Positions 26,214 to 35,478 of a DNA stretch of 64,000 nucleotides are shown piece after piece. The position numbers and the translations under genes are program-made. Under the pieces are notes generated by a model. It did no database searches. It had not been told where the DNA came from and saw nothing but the letters and a program-made list of their open reading frames with translations. Numbering within the stretch: position 1 is the stretch's first letter; the number at the start of each line of letters is the position of its first letter. This DNA comes from an uncultured Clostridia bacterium (lineage in GTDB: Bacteria; Bacillota; Clostridia; TANB77; CAG-508): positions 1 through 64,000 of the forward strand of contig CARPYP010000006.1 in assembly GCA_949045875.1 (NCBI GenBank). The letters are read 5' to 3'.

Positions 26214-27054
26214 CTATAATCCCATCATTTCATGAACTACTTTATCACTCATTTTTACTGTTCCGAACTAGCACTAACATATTGAATACTAATTCTCCTA
26301 GATAACTCCATACTTGATTTACTGCTTGTGCATTTGCATCTACAACTGGTGGAGAACTTGCAAATTGTGAAAATATAATACAAGCAAGCATTATTATTGC
26401 TCCTTCAAGACATACTGCACAAAATCCTTTTATAAAACTTCTACCAATATGTCCTGTTGGCTCTCCTCCAAATGTACTTAACGGAATAGGTGCTATTGCA
26501 GTATATAAATATATTTTGAAAAATCTACCATAAACCGAAAGTATCATAACATAAGCTAATACGTTTACTAAGAAACTTCCGTATAAATGCTACTGCCCAT
26601 AGAGGTATGCTCTCAATAAATCCGACAACTTTCTATTGCTATTATCATTTCTTGTGGCAATTCACTTTGTGTTGCTCCTCCTATTCCTGCTGTCTGCATT
26701 ATTGTCTGAACTACACCTTGCGTTATTTTAAATATCGCTAACATTAACTCTAATCCGTATGTTATGGCTGTCTTAGTCAATATAAACCTTATAAATAATT
26801 TCAAAACCTGTTCAGGTCTTTTTACCTCTGCAAAACTAGAGCATGTTTTTACTATTCCTACTACAAAAAATAAAACAAGTAATGCTAGTCCTATTGCTTG
26901 TACTGCTCCATTTATATTTACAATAATATTCCAAATACTACCGTCCTTTAAATGTCTCTGGCGTTTGTGTAACAAGAGTCCATATTTCATTTAATTTTTC
27001 ATTCCACGTATTTAAGGCATTTTGTAAATTTCCTACAACCCAGTTATCCGACAT
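26214..27054 (-). CDS. VirB6/TrbL-like polytopic membrane protein (needs four +1 shifts at CGG)
   Basis: Restored length about 278 residues with several membrane segments (for example IGLALLVLFFVVGIV). In-frame CGG codons at 26941, 26622, 26579 and 26263 each break the frame. Skipping the C of each gives FKGGSIWN, IESCGFIES, VAFIGSFLVN and LVLVGTVKMSD, one continuous protein ending at a TAG at 26214. The first CGG is followed directly by TAG in the unshifted frame. Four independent breaks, all of one kind, in one short gene. VirB6/TrbL forms the inner-membrane channel. The ATG overlaps the methylase stop, with GGAGG five bases before. Confidence 0.85.
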
Positions 27055-27616
27055 CTTTTCCTCCTTCATAATCACTCATATTTATATCACTTTCAATCTC
27101 ATTTCCCCATACATCCCAACCATTTACTTTTTGTCTTGCAAAAAGTTCGATTCTAGGTAGATCTCCCATCAGTTCTACTATCTTCTCTCTTACAATATTT
27201 GGTTTTTTACTGTGTTCTTCTATTGGTGTATCTATTACTTGTGATATCCTATTTGATTTTCTACTTATTTTTCCCCTTGTGCCTATTAAACATAATTCTG
27301 CATTTGCACGTGTCCAATATCCAAGCCCGAAAAACCAACCAATGCCCTTTTTATTTTTTTTTACCCAAGTAAATCCACATGTTTTATACTTGAATCCCCA
27401 TCTTATCATCGTTTTTAATCCATCCAATAGGCATGGAAATGTAACCCATAAAAAAAGTACACTATCTTTATCTGCAATATTTTTTATTGGCAAATTGCAT
27501 ATTTCTTCTGTATTCATTGTTTCATAATGATTTCTTGCCGATCTTCCATCTCCTTTCTTTGACCATACCCTATAATTCCATGGTGGATCGGCATAAATAA
27601 TTTTATATTTTTTCAC
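27044..27616 (-). CDS. MT-A70 family adenine methyltransferase
   Basis: A protein of 190 residues. The catalytic DPPW lies in IYADPPWNYR near the N-terminus, followed by FLWVTFPCLLDGL and GFTWVKKNKKG, typical of the phage/element MT-A70 family that makes N6-methyladenine. The C-terminal ELFARQKVNGWDVWGNE is a family landmark. It sits within the transfer operon between the pilin-like and VirB6-like genes, with an 11-base overlap downstream. It may protect entering DNA or mark the element. The start is GTG. Confidence 0.9.
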   Translation of the reverse strand: MKKYKIIYADPPWNYRVWSKKGDGRSARNHYETMNTEEICNLPIKNIADKDSVLFLWVTFPCLLDGLKTMIRWGFKYKTCGFTWVKKNKKGIGWFFGLGYWTRANAELCLIGTRGKISRKSNRISQVIDTPIEEHSKKPNIVREKIVELMGDLPRIELFARQKVNGWDVWGNEIESDINMSDYEGGKDVG

Positions 27617-27691
27617 TTCTCATCCATCCTTTAGATAAACAAAGACAACTCTTAAAGATTTGCCCTTGTTTATTTATATTTTAAATTTGTT

Positions 27692-28012
27692 TTATCCTCC
27701 TGTGATTAAATCAAGAATTTCTTTTGCGAATGTTATTATTACTGCACCTCCTAATGTCATAAATCCACTCGCTCTTTGTGCTGGGTCATGGCTCTTTAAT
27801 GCCATTCCGATTTGTACGATTCCCCAAAGCAGTAGTATCATTCCAATTGCTTTTACTATACTAAAAATAAAAGTTGATAAATTATTTATAACTGTTAATG
27901 GATTATCTGTTCCAAATACTGTATTTTTCATTAAAAAAAACGCAACAAATATTGTTGCTACCTTTAAACCTATACTAATTACTTTATTTCTTATTTTCTT
28001 GTTCTTTTTCAT
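27692..28012 (-). CDS. VirB2-like pilin / Maff2-family membrane protein
   Basis: About 106 residues with a hydrophobic N-terminal segment and two more at about 46-66 and 83-100. The pattern IVKAIGMILLLWGIVQIGMA, then SHDPAQRASGFMTLGG, is typical of the Maff2/VirB2-like proteins encoded beside VirD4 in Clostridia elements. It is probably the pilus subunit or a channel component. GGAGG lies nine bases before the ATG at 28012. The start overlaps the virD4 end. Confidence 0.75.
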   Translation of the reverse strand: MKKNKKIRNKVISIGLKVATIFVAFFLMKNTVFGTDNPLTVINNLSTFIFSIVKAIGMILLLWGIVQIGMALKSHDPAQRASGFMTLGGAVIITFAKEILDLITGG

Positions 28013-29832
28013 TTTCATATTCCTCCATTAAATAATAAATTTCTATATCTTCTTCAGATAAAAGTTCTGTATTATTTTTTTCTGCTCGTTTATATTCTGT
28101 TATGTCTTTAAGCTTGTTTATATCTATTTCGTTTGGTTCTAATTGTAATATACTTGCATTTGCCCTATCTATTCTTCCATGTTCATATGGTTTAGCTTTT
28201 CCATCTGTTGTTTCTTTTACATTGGGGTGTTTTAAAATGTTATACTTTTGGTCTATTATTGGCTTTTCTCCTCTTATTAGCAATATTGCTTTATCATTAT
28301 CTAACGTCCTTATTTCATCTTGCGTCAATAGTTCTCTACCTGCATTTTGATAATTAGTAGAGTAATTTCCAGAATGTCCTGTTGATTTTCCGATATGTGT
28401 TTGTGTCTATCGTTTCTTTTCCTAATAGTTCTGACACATACTTATAGCTTGATTGTTCATTCCCACCCAGATATAAGAACTCATCACAATTACCGAACTA
28501 TGCTTTCCCATTGCTTTTCAAATAATGATTTGAGTTGAGCCATATTTTGTATGATAATTGAAACTGATATATTTCTTGAACGCATTGTAGAAAGTACCTT
28601 TTCAAAATCATTTGGTAGAGCAACATTCGCAAATTCATCCATAATGAAATGTACAGATATTGGTAGTGAGCCATTATATTTATAATCTGCTTTGTAATAT
28701 AATACTTGAAATATTTGTGTATATAATATACTTACTAAGAAATTCATATCTGTACTATTATCTGGAATAATTGCAAATAGTGCCATTTTTTCCTCTCCAA
28801 GCTTATCTAACTCTAATTCATCTGTTTTTGTTATTCCTTCTATTGAATCAAGATTAAATTTTTCTAGTTTTGATGCAAGAGTAACATTTATTGATTGTAA
28901 TGTCCTTCCTGCTCCGACTATGATAATCCTTATAATATTTCACTGCTATATGATTTGGATTTCTATTCTCTAATCTTTTAAACAATATATCAAGTGCTGT
29001 TTCATAGTCATCATCATCTTTTGGCTTTCCTGCCTTTAACATTTCAGATGCCATCGAAAAATTTTGTTCTTCCTCTTGAGCCTCATATTTCAAGTAATAA
29101 AATAATGCTGATAAAAGCATTGAAGCACTTATGTCCCAAAATGGATCATTTGACTGACTGCCTTTTGGTGTTGTACTCTTAAATAGATTACTTACTAGCT
29201 TTTGTATATCATTATCATCTCTTATATAAATAAAAGGATTATAACAATGACTTTTTTCTGTATTGACTAGGTCTAATACTCTTACTTTATATCCTTCTTT
29301 TTCTAGTAAGTATCCTGTATCCCTTAAAATTTCTCCGTTTTGGGTCTAATATAACATATGAACTATTGCATTGCATTACATTTGGTTTTCCATAGAATCT
29401 CGTTTTACCTGCTCCACTTCCACCTACAACTAATACATTCAAATTTCTTCTATGCTTTTTTGCATTAAAACCTAACATAACATTTTGTGTTAATACTTTA
29501 TTTTGATTTTTTGGAAATTGCATATATTTTTTGTTTATTTTCTTAGCATTGCCCCACTCTGCTGAGCCATATTCCTTGCCTCTTCTATAATTTCTTCTAG
29601 TCGAAAAATACATACCTAATCCTAATAGATAAATTAGTAAAAAAATAAGAATAGACCTCAAACTATCCTTGCAAAATTCTATTTGAAATGGTGTTTCTAT
29701 TTGTTTTGGCAAATTATTTACAATTTCGATTAATCCACCATCTATATATGGTGCAACTAATAGACTTATCCATATTACTGCAATTCCACCTAATACTAAT
29801 AAAACAATACTTGTTTGTCTGTTATCGTTCAC
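27984..29832 (-). CDS. VirD4/TraG coupling ATPase (needs four +1 shifts at CGG)
   Basis: Restored length about 614 residues. N-terminal membrane segments are followed by Walker A VVGGSGAGKTRF. In-frame CGG codons at 29335, 28914, 28493 and 28390 break it. Skipping each C yields VILDPKGEIL, YHSGAGRTLQS, ESIVGNCDEFL and TYGKSTGHSG, all textbook VirD4/TraG motifs. Between them lie FIMDEFANVALP (Walker B) and the C-terminal RGEKPIIDQKY. The coupling protein brings the relaxase-DNA complex to the channel. The start is GTG after AAAGG. One site reads CGG-TAA in the unshifted frame. Confidence 0.92.
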
Positions 29833-30019
29833 ATGCTGACCTTTCTCGTCTTAGTTTACTTTTTTTCTTTGTTGGGGCATTTACAACTTTTTCAAATAAT
29901 TCGTTTATTTCTCTAGTATCTTCCTTCTTACCTATTAATTCGTTTCTTTTATCATTTATAATGCTCAATACTTCTCCATAATCATATTTATCTAAAATTA
30001 ATACTCTATCATCCTTCAT
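29822..30019 (-). CDS. Small hypothetical protein before virD4
   Basis: A protein of 65 residues, charged, not recognised. AAGGT precedes the ATG, and its stop overlaps the virD4 start. Its position suggests a role in the transfer operon. Confidence 0.55.
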   Translation of the reverse strand: MKDDRVLILDKYDYGEVLSIINDKRNELIGKKEDTREINELFEKVVNAPTKKKSKLRRERSACER

Positions 30020-30026
30020 TTATAGG

Positions 30027-30908
30027 CTACCTTCCTTGTTCTTTATTTTTTTTGATTTTTTCCTCTTGTATAAAATATTCATTAACCTTTGTGCTAAGGG
30101 TTTCAAAGTCTTGTCTTATTCCTTCTAGCTCTTGTCTTATATTTTTACTATCCTTTTGATTAACTAATTCTTGTGGCAATTCTGTAAATTCAAATCCAGT
30201 TACATCTATTCCATATTTTCTGCACATCATATATGAAATACAATATGTCTTAAACTCGTTCATCTCACTTTGTTCCATACCTTGCATTTCACTTTTTAGA
30301 AATTCTTGGATGACAGTTTTTGCTACATATTCTGGTTTTAACCCTTTACATATATATAGCTTGTTTTCACTTTCCACATATTGTGATCCTTTCTCTCCAT
30401 TTGGTAAAATATCAACTACCTCTCTTTCAGCTTTACACATAGTAAATAATGCTGATGTTATTTCTCTTGCTGTATAATTTTTTTCTTTTGGTATAGGTGC
30501 ATTTGTTTGTGAAATATCGTATTCTTCTTTTGGATTATAATATATCTTTCCATTTGACTTATTAGGTTCTAATATTATAATTGCTTTTGCTCCTTCTAAT
30601 TTATCATATCCCTTGTCTATCCAGTCCTGCTCTGATTTTATTTGCTTTGCATTAGGCTCTGATTCAAGAATAAGCATACAATTACCAACAGAATACTTAT
30701 AAAATCTACTCAATACGTTCAAATATTCTTTAAACAAATTGCTGTCTTTAACTATATTAAAAGATGCATCAGTAATTTTTTTGTATAACTCTTTTCTTTT
30801 TTCATTTTGTTCTTTCCATTTATTTTGATTATTATAATTATTGTTTTTACTTTTGCCTTGTTCAAATATATCATTTAGGTCATTGTTTATTTTTGTTTTT
30901 TCGTTCAT
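30027..30908 (-). CDS. ArdC/LtrC-like ssDNA-binding protein
   Basis: A protein of 293 residues. The N-terminal half carries the ArdC-type pattern YLNVLSRFYKYSVGNCMLIL, then EQDWIDKGYDKLEGAKAIIIL, found in proteins that bind incoming single-stranded DNA. A metalloprotease-like region may follow (ALFTMCKAEREVVDIL), but no HExxH motif is visible. The start overlaps the previous stop (ATGA), indicating co-translation with the PcfB-like gene. Confidence 0.75.
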   Translation of the reverse strand: MNEKTKINNDLNDIFEQGKSKNNNYNNQNKWKEQNEKRKELYKKITDASFNIVKDSNLFKEYLNVLSRFYKYSVGNCMLILESEPNAKQIKSEQDWIDKGYDKLEGAKAIIILEPNKSNGKIYYNPKEEYDISQTNAPIPKEKNYTAREITSALFTMCKAEREVVDILPNGEKGSQYVESENKLYICKGLKPEYVAKTVIQEFLKSEMQGMEQSEMNEFKTYCISYMMCRKYGIDVTGFEFTELPQELVNQKDSKNIRQELEGIRQDFETLSTKVNEYFIQEEKIKKNKEQGR

Positions 30909-31771
30909 TTGGTTTGCCCCTTTCTTTTATTCCTTTTTCTTCTCTTACTATTATGATTTTGTTGTTCAAAATGCTTTGGCTCTTTTAAGTGCTTTGCTTT
31001 ATTGTTTTCTTGCATTTGTTCTTCCTTTTTTACTTCTTTAGTCTTTAAATGTTTAGGTGTATTAGTTTCTACTGCATTTTCATTCTTATCTGTAAATAGT
31101 TCTTCTTTTTGCTCTAATTTTTCTTTTTGTTTTAGTTCTTTTTCAATGTCCCTCAATTCTTTTTTTACAGACCTTCTACTATTATTTACCCTGTTTTCTT
31201 CTAAGTTCTTCTTGGTATTTAAGGAATGCTCTGACTGACTCTTTTCTTCCGACTGTTCATTACTGGGTGTCTGTTCCTTTTCCTCTTTTGGTGGCTCTGC
31301 AAATAACTCGTCTAACATTTGTTCATCTTTGCTTTTTTTACTTAATTGTTCTACTTTTGCTTTTTCTTCTTTCTCCATTTCTTTTTTTATAGTAGCAACA
31401 TCTGCAAATTTAAACCTTTCTGCTATACGATTTACCTTTGATGCATCTTCTTCTCTTACCATTACATCTACCAAGCCGTCAATTTTTTCATTTTTCTTAT
31501 TTGCTAAAACGCAATACAATATTCCATACTTTTTTGCCTCTTGTGAAAATTTCTTTAAATCTTCTGCTTTTATTGTAAATATTTTTAGTTGTTTTCCTGT
31601 CTTTAGCATATTCGTCAAACGTGTTTTACCTTTTATTTGTACTTTTTCTTTTTGCATTGCCATTAGAAAAGCTATAAGATTTTTTGAGCCTTCCCCTGCA
31701 ATTTTTAATGTAAAACTTATCCCGTCTAAATAAATTTTAATAAGTTCTTCTGCTGAATCTGATGAGTTCAC
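30905..31771 (-). CDS. PcfB/DUF3801 family protein
   Basis: A protein of 288 residues. The first 150 match the DUF3801/PcfB family (ISFTLKIAGEGSKNLIAFLMA, TRLTNMLKTGK, KIFTIKAEDLKKF). The remainder is a very Lys/Glu-rich disordered tail. PcfB-type proteins link the relaxosome to the coupling protein. It is flanked by four-base overlaps on both sides, so it is tightly coupled to the relaxase and the ArdC-like gene. Confidence 0.82.
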   Translation of the reverse strand: MNSSDSAEELIKIYLDGISFTLKIAGEGSKNLIAFLMAMQKEKVQIKGKTRLTNMLKTGKQLKIFTIKAEDLKKFSQEAKKYGILYCVLANKKNEKIDGLVDVMVREEDASKVNRIAERFKFADVATIKKEMEKEEKAKVEQLSKKSKDEQMLDELFAEPPKEEKEQTPSNEQSEEKSQSEHSLNTKKNLEENRVNNSRRSVKKELRDIEKELKQKEKLEQKEELFTDKNENAVETNTPKHLKTKEVKKEEQMQENNKAKHLKEPKHFEQQNHNSKRRKRNKRKGQTK

Positions 31772-33135
31772 TTTATTTTCTCCTTTCCTTTTTGTTTATC
31801 ATCTTTACTTTTGTCTTTTTCTTCTAGTTCGTTTATATTTTCTTTTATCGTTAGCATTCTATTTTCTATGTCTTGACAGTATCCTAACTCCTTGTTTATT
31901 TTGCCAATGCAATCTGATAAATTCAAAATTTTATCACATAATTCTTTTCTTTCTTGTACATCTGTAATTTTCGTCCTTTTTCTTCTTAGTTTTGCTCTTT
32001 CGTGTAAATATTTCTTTAATTTATCAATAGTTTGTTCTTTAAATGAAAAAAGTTCCTTCGTAGTTTCTATATGATGACTACGAAGGAACTTAATTTCGCT
32101 TGATATAATCTCCATTTTTTTTATATCTTTCCTCATATTCGTTGATATTTTTACCTTATTTCTATTATCTGGAAATTTTTTAATCAAATAACAATAGTAT
32201 AGATATAATTTATATAAACTTCCTCTACTATTGTTCAATTTTTTATTATATTTATTTCTTCTATAATATCTTCTGTTCTGTGTTCTAATTTCTGGGAAAA
32301 ATACTTTTGGAATTTGTGCATTTAGTATTCTTTCTTCTATATTAATTATGCTATATTCTTCTCCAAAACTTCTTTCAATTCTTATATTTCTTTTATATGG
32401 AGGTCTACATAGACTTATTTTGTTTGCTCTTATTGTAACTTTATACCCCATATCTTCTAAAAGTTTTTTGAAATTATCATACGAATAACTTTGTGAAATT
32501 GCATAGTCTACATCATCTTTTGTATCAGTATAATAATCTGATTTTTGAATATATGAATTATAGAATTTTGTATAATCTATTTTTAATTTTCCACATGGCT
32601 TTTCTTCTATTACACTTAGTCCATATTCTCTACATAAGTCATCTGATGTTTTTCTAATTAAAGCATAATGTTCGACTGTATTTGTATAAACTTTTCCATC
32701 TACAAAAGAAACAGAATTTAACACTATATGATTATGATAACAGTTTGTATTAAGATGTGTAGAAACTAATACTTCATATTTATCTCCCCAAATTTCTTCT
32801 GCAAGTTTTACTCCTATTTCATGTGCTTGTTTTGCCGTTACCTCTCCTTTTGCAAATGATTGATAGCCGTGAAAAGCTAATATTCCTTTTGTTTTTCCAA
32901 AGTGTTTCTTAGTTTGTATCATATCTTGCAATACGGTCTCTGCTATGCAATTTATTCCAGTAACATAGAATTGTTTTTCTGTTTTATAATCTGCCTTTGC
33001 ATACTCTATTGTATTGTGCAAACTCTTATACAATTCTTTCTCATAATTTTGATTTTCTGTTTTCTCTGGATTAATGGTATAACTTATTACTTTATCTATT
33101 CTATTTTCTATCTTCCATATACGTGTAGTTGCCAT
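31768..33135 (-). CDS. MobA/VirD2-type relaxase of element A
   Basis: A protein of 455 residues, starting MATTRIWKI. The metal-binding histidine triad is in THLNTNCYHNHIVLNS, typical of MOBP relaxases. The N-terminal Tyr residues and FHGYQSF are also conserved. The C-terminal half is basic and coiled. It nicks oriT, remains bound to the 5' end and leads the strand into the recipient. mobC lies just upstream, and a candidate oriT lies beyond mobC. It is clearly homologous to the element B relaxase but diverged. Confidence 0.9.
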   Translation of the reverse strand: MATTRIWKIENRIDKVISYTINPEKTENQNYEKELYKSLHNTIEYAKADYKTEKQFYVTGINCIAETVLQDMIQTKKHFGKTKGILAFHGYQSFAKGEVTAKQAHEIGVKLAEEIWGDKYEVLVSTHLNTNCYHNHIVLNSVSFVDGKVYTNTVEHYALIRKTSDDLCREYGLSVIEEKPCGKLKIDYTKFYNSYIQKSDYYTDTKDDVDYAISQSYSYDNFKKLLEDMGYKVTIRANKISLCRPPYKRNIRIERSFGEEYSIINIEERILNAQIPKVFFPEIRTQNRRYYRRNKYNKKLNNSRGSLYKLYLYYCYLIKKFPDNRNKVKISTNMRKDIKKMEIISSEIKFLRSHHIETTKELFSFKEQTIDKLKKYLHERAKLRRKRTKITDVQERKELCDKILNLSDCIGKINKELGYCQDIENRMLTIKENINELEEKDKSKDDKQKGKEKIK

Positions 33136-33142
33136 GATAACC

Positions 33143-33463
33143 TCACAAATATCTATCTCTTATTTGTGTTCTGAATTTTCTCCATTCTGCAATTTCATTT
33201 TTTAATATTCTTTCATCAATAAAATTTCTGTGATAAAGTAATCTTTCAAGTTCTGATAAGGTTCTCATAAATTTTCCCATTTCTCTTGTTGTTACATCAT
33301 AAAATATTTTATCTGGCTTTTGCTTTATTTCACAACCTAAAGCTGATTCTCTAATAAAACTTGATAAATTTTTTCCTGTTTTATTGGCTCGTTTTTTTAT
33401 TTTTTCTTTTTCTAAAAAATTCATTCTAATTGGTACAATAATATCTCTTGGATCTTCTTTCAA
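33143..33463 (-). CDS. MobC-family relaxosome accessory protein (element A)
   Basis: About 106 residues. IIVPIRMNFLEKEKIKKRA, then GKNLSSFIRESALG, is a ribbon-helix-helix of the MobC type. It assists relaxase at oriT. The start is TTG at 33463, with AAGGAG eight bases upstream; a GTG at 33472 overlaps that site. A palindrome-rich region directly upstream is the likely oriT. Confidence 0.82.
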   Translation of the reverse strand: MKEDPRDIIVPIRMNFLEKEKIKKRANKTGKNLSSFIRESALGCEIKQKPDKIFYDVTTREMGKFMRTLSELERLLYHRNFIDERILKNEIAEWRKFRTQIRDRYL

Positions 33464-33493
33464 ATTTTTCACTCCTTATTCTTATTGGGGATT

Positions 33494-33535
33494 GGGGTGT
33501 AAACCCCATATTTACATTTGTGTATATACAAATGT
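33494..33535. other. Candidate oriT of element A
   Basis: GGGGTGTAAACCCC (33494-33507) and a hairpin ACATTTGT ... ACAAATGT (33514-33535) lie immediately upstream of mobC-relaxase. Element B has an almost identical GGGGTG-AAA-CCCC repeat in the same position. The location and the shared motif make oriT likely; the nick site is not identified. Confidence 0.55.
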
Positions 33536-33549
33536 GTTGCTTGTTAGGA

Positions 33550-33930
33550 CTATAAAAATTTTTCTAGCGAGATATGATTTCCACATTTCTGACATGTTAT
33601 TTCGTCTGTATCTACTATTAAATTGTCCTCAATTTCTTCGTTATTTTCATTAAAACTTTCGCTATTTTCTTCTAAGTTTAGTTCCACTTTTTGCATGATT
33701 TTATTTATAATTTTTTCAATATCTTTCTCCTTTTCGATGTGATTTTCATTTAAAATTTTATTCATTTTTATTTCATAAACCTCGTTATTTTTATCTATGT
33801 TTTTGAATATAATTTTTTCTCCTAGTGCTAATAACTTTATTACTTTTTCAAAGGCTTGTTTCTTATTTTCACCTTCGATTTCTATATTTTTTTCTAATAC
33901 TTTTCTAATTGTAAATTCATATTTTTTCAT
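33550..33930 (-). CDS. DpnD/PcfM-like small protein
   Basis: A protein of 126 residues. The first 40 (YEFTIRKVLEKNIEIEGENK, then KQAFEKV) resemble the DpnD/PcfM fold. The C-terminus has a single CQKC pair, perhaps half of a zinc site. The function is unknown; such proteins are common in conjugative elements. It ends just before the candidate oriT. Confidence 0.6.
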   Translation of the reverse strand: MKKYEFTIRKVLEKNIEIEGENKKQAFEKVIKLLALGEKIIFKNIDKNNEVYEIKMNKILNENHIEKEKDIEKIINKIMQKVELNLEENSESFNENNEEIEDNLIVDTDEITCQKCGNHISLEKFL

Positions 33931-33932
33931 AT

Positions 33933-34907
33933 TTATCTTATCCTTCCTATTTCAATTTTTTTCTTTCTTTCTTCTCTTTTTATACCTAGTGATATACACA
34001 AATAATCGTTATAGTCTTTTCCTTTTTTAGCAGGTCTGTCTATCACTTCATATCTGTTTGGTATAACCATTTGCAACGCTTTTGTTGCTTTTCTACCTGC
34101 TTCATCATTATCTAAACATAAATATATTTTTGTTATTTCTGTGTGCTTTTCTAAATAATTTTGCAAAGCAATAGGAACTTTACTTGCTGACATCTGACCT
34201 GCAGGTTGATAAACTCCAGCAAGTGAAAGCATGTTTTTTTCTTCCCAATTTATTCCATACAACTTAAAAAAAGTAGCGAATGATAATGCATCAATGCTAC
34301 TTTCAAATACATATATTTCATTAGATTTTATCTTACTTTCTAGTCTAAAAGAATATTGTTTACTGCTACCTGTTGCATCATTTTTAAACTTGCTTTCGTT
34401 TGTTGCTCTTACCCCTGCATATTTTGCATTTCCCATTTCATCATAACCTACAAATACTACATTGTGATAATATTTTTCCTCATATATTAGATGTTTTTGA
34501 ATACATTTTTGTATTATTTCTTCATCAATTCCTCGTGATTTTAGATAACTTATTATTTGATTTTCATTTGTATTTTTATCTGGTAAAATTAAATTTTGTA
34601 TCTTCTTTTTTTCTTCTTGAGGAACACAAATCGGTTTTTTTCCGTTTAATCTCTCAAGTATATATTCAACTGATTCTGGGAACTTATATCCTAACATTCT
34701 TTCTACATAATCAACAGCATTTCTGCCTCCTATTCTTCCATTCATATAGTGCCAATATCCATTTGACATTTTCAAACTTGAATGAGTTTTTGTTGAATAT
34801 TGTGTCCTACAGTCCTTTACTAATTCGTCAGGTTCGCACATTTGAAAGTATGTTATTAAGTCCATTTTCTTTATTTCTTTGACAATTTCTGGAGCAACAA
34901 ATCCCAT
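33933..34907 (-). CDS. TOPRIM and DUF3991 domain protein
   Basis: A protein of 324 residues. The N-terminal zinc-finger-like/DUF3991 part has SNGYWHYMNGRIGGRNAVDYV, then a linker and a TOPRIM domain with the acidic motif IYVFESSIDALS and KIYLCLDNDEAGRKAT. Proteins of this kind act like primases or nucleases on the transferred strand. It follows a small membrane-protein gene on the same strand. Confidence 0.85.
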   Translation of the reverse strand: MGFVAPEIVKEIKKMDLITYFQMCEPDELVKDCRTQYSTKTHSSLKMSNGYWHYMNGRIGGRNAVDYVERMLGYKFPESVEYILERLNGKKPICVPQEEKKKIQNLILPDKNTNENQIISYLKSRGIDEEIIQKCIQKHLIYEEKYYHNVVFVGYDEMGNAKYAGVRATNESKFKNDATGSSKQYSFRLESKIKSNEIYVFESSIDALSFATFFKLYGINWEEKNMLSLAGVYQPAGQMSASKVPIALQNYLEKHTEITKIYLCLDNDEAGRKATKALQMVIPNRYEVIDRPAKKGKDYNDYLCISLGIKREERKKKIEIGRIR

Positions 34908-35044
34908 AATATCATCTACTTTCTCTTGATTTTTTTCATTTCTTTTATTGTTTCCATTTGATTTTTCCTACCTTTCCAATAAAAAAGAAGTAAATATTTT
35001 TATCTACTTCTTTCTTACTTTCATATTTAATTAAATAACTAGAC

Positions 35045-35404
35045 TTAATCATCACTTTCTAAATAGTATCCGTTGCTGTGATATACTGGTTGAGCGTTTG
35101 GATGTTCTCTTTCATATATGGCATTCTCCCTAGCACTTATAACATTATCTGCTTTACGCATCTCTCTCTCTAGCTGAGAGTATTTCTGATCACTTAAATT
35201 ATTAATTCCTGAATCACGAAATTGTATTCCAAGTTTTTCACGGTATGCTTTAATTTTGTCAAGAGGTGCATGTCTATACCATATATCACTACCTTCATTA
35301 TTTATTTGATAGCCAATACCTTCATGAATTGCACAACCAAATGCTATACATCCTATTATAGAAAAAATAATAGTATTAATCATCTTCTTTGTCTTTATTT
35401 CCAT
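35045..35404 (-). CDS. Small membrane-anchored hypothetical protein
   Basis: A protein of 119 residues with one N-terminal hydrophobic segment (TIIFSIIGCIAFGCAIHEGIG) and a hydrophilic remainder rich in Arg/Glu. I do not recognise it. AAAGGAG precedes the ATG. It lies between the helicase and the TOPRIM gene on the same strand. Confidence 0.6.
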   Translation of the reverse strand: MEIKTKKMINTIIFSIIGCIAFGCAIHEGIGYQINNEGSDIWYRHAPLDKIKAYREKLGIQFRDSGINNLSDQKYSQLEREMRKADNVISARENAIYEREHPNAQPVYHSNGYYLESDD

Positions 35405-35478
35405 ATTAAATCTCCTTTAAATTTTCTATTAACTAAAATAATTATACTATTTATTTTTATTTATGTCAATTAAACTTT

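Noticed and set aside
26214..29832. Reading the broken virD4 and TrbL-like genes as ordinary decaying pseudogenes
   Set aside because: All breaks are of one exact kind and phase, no other stops, deletions or missense decay are seen, and essential tsaB shows the same break.
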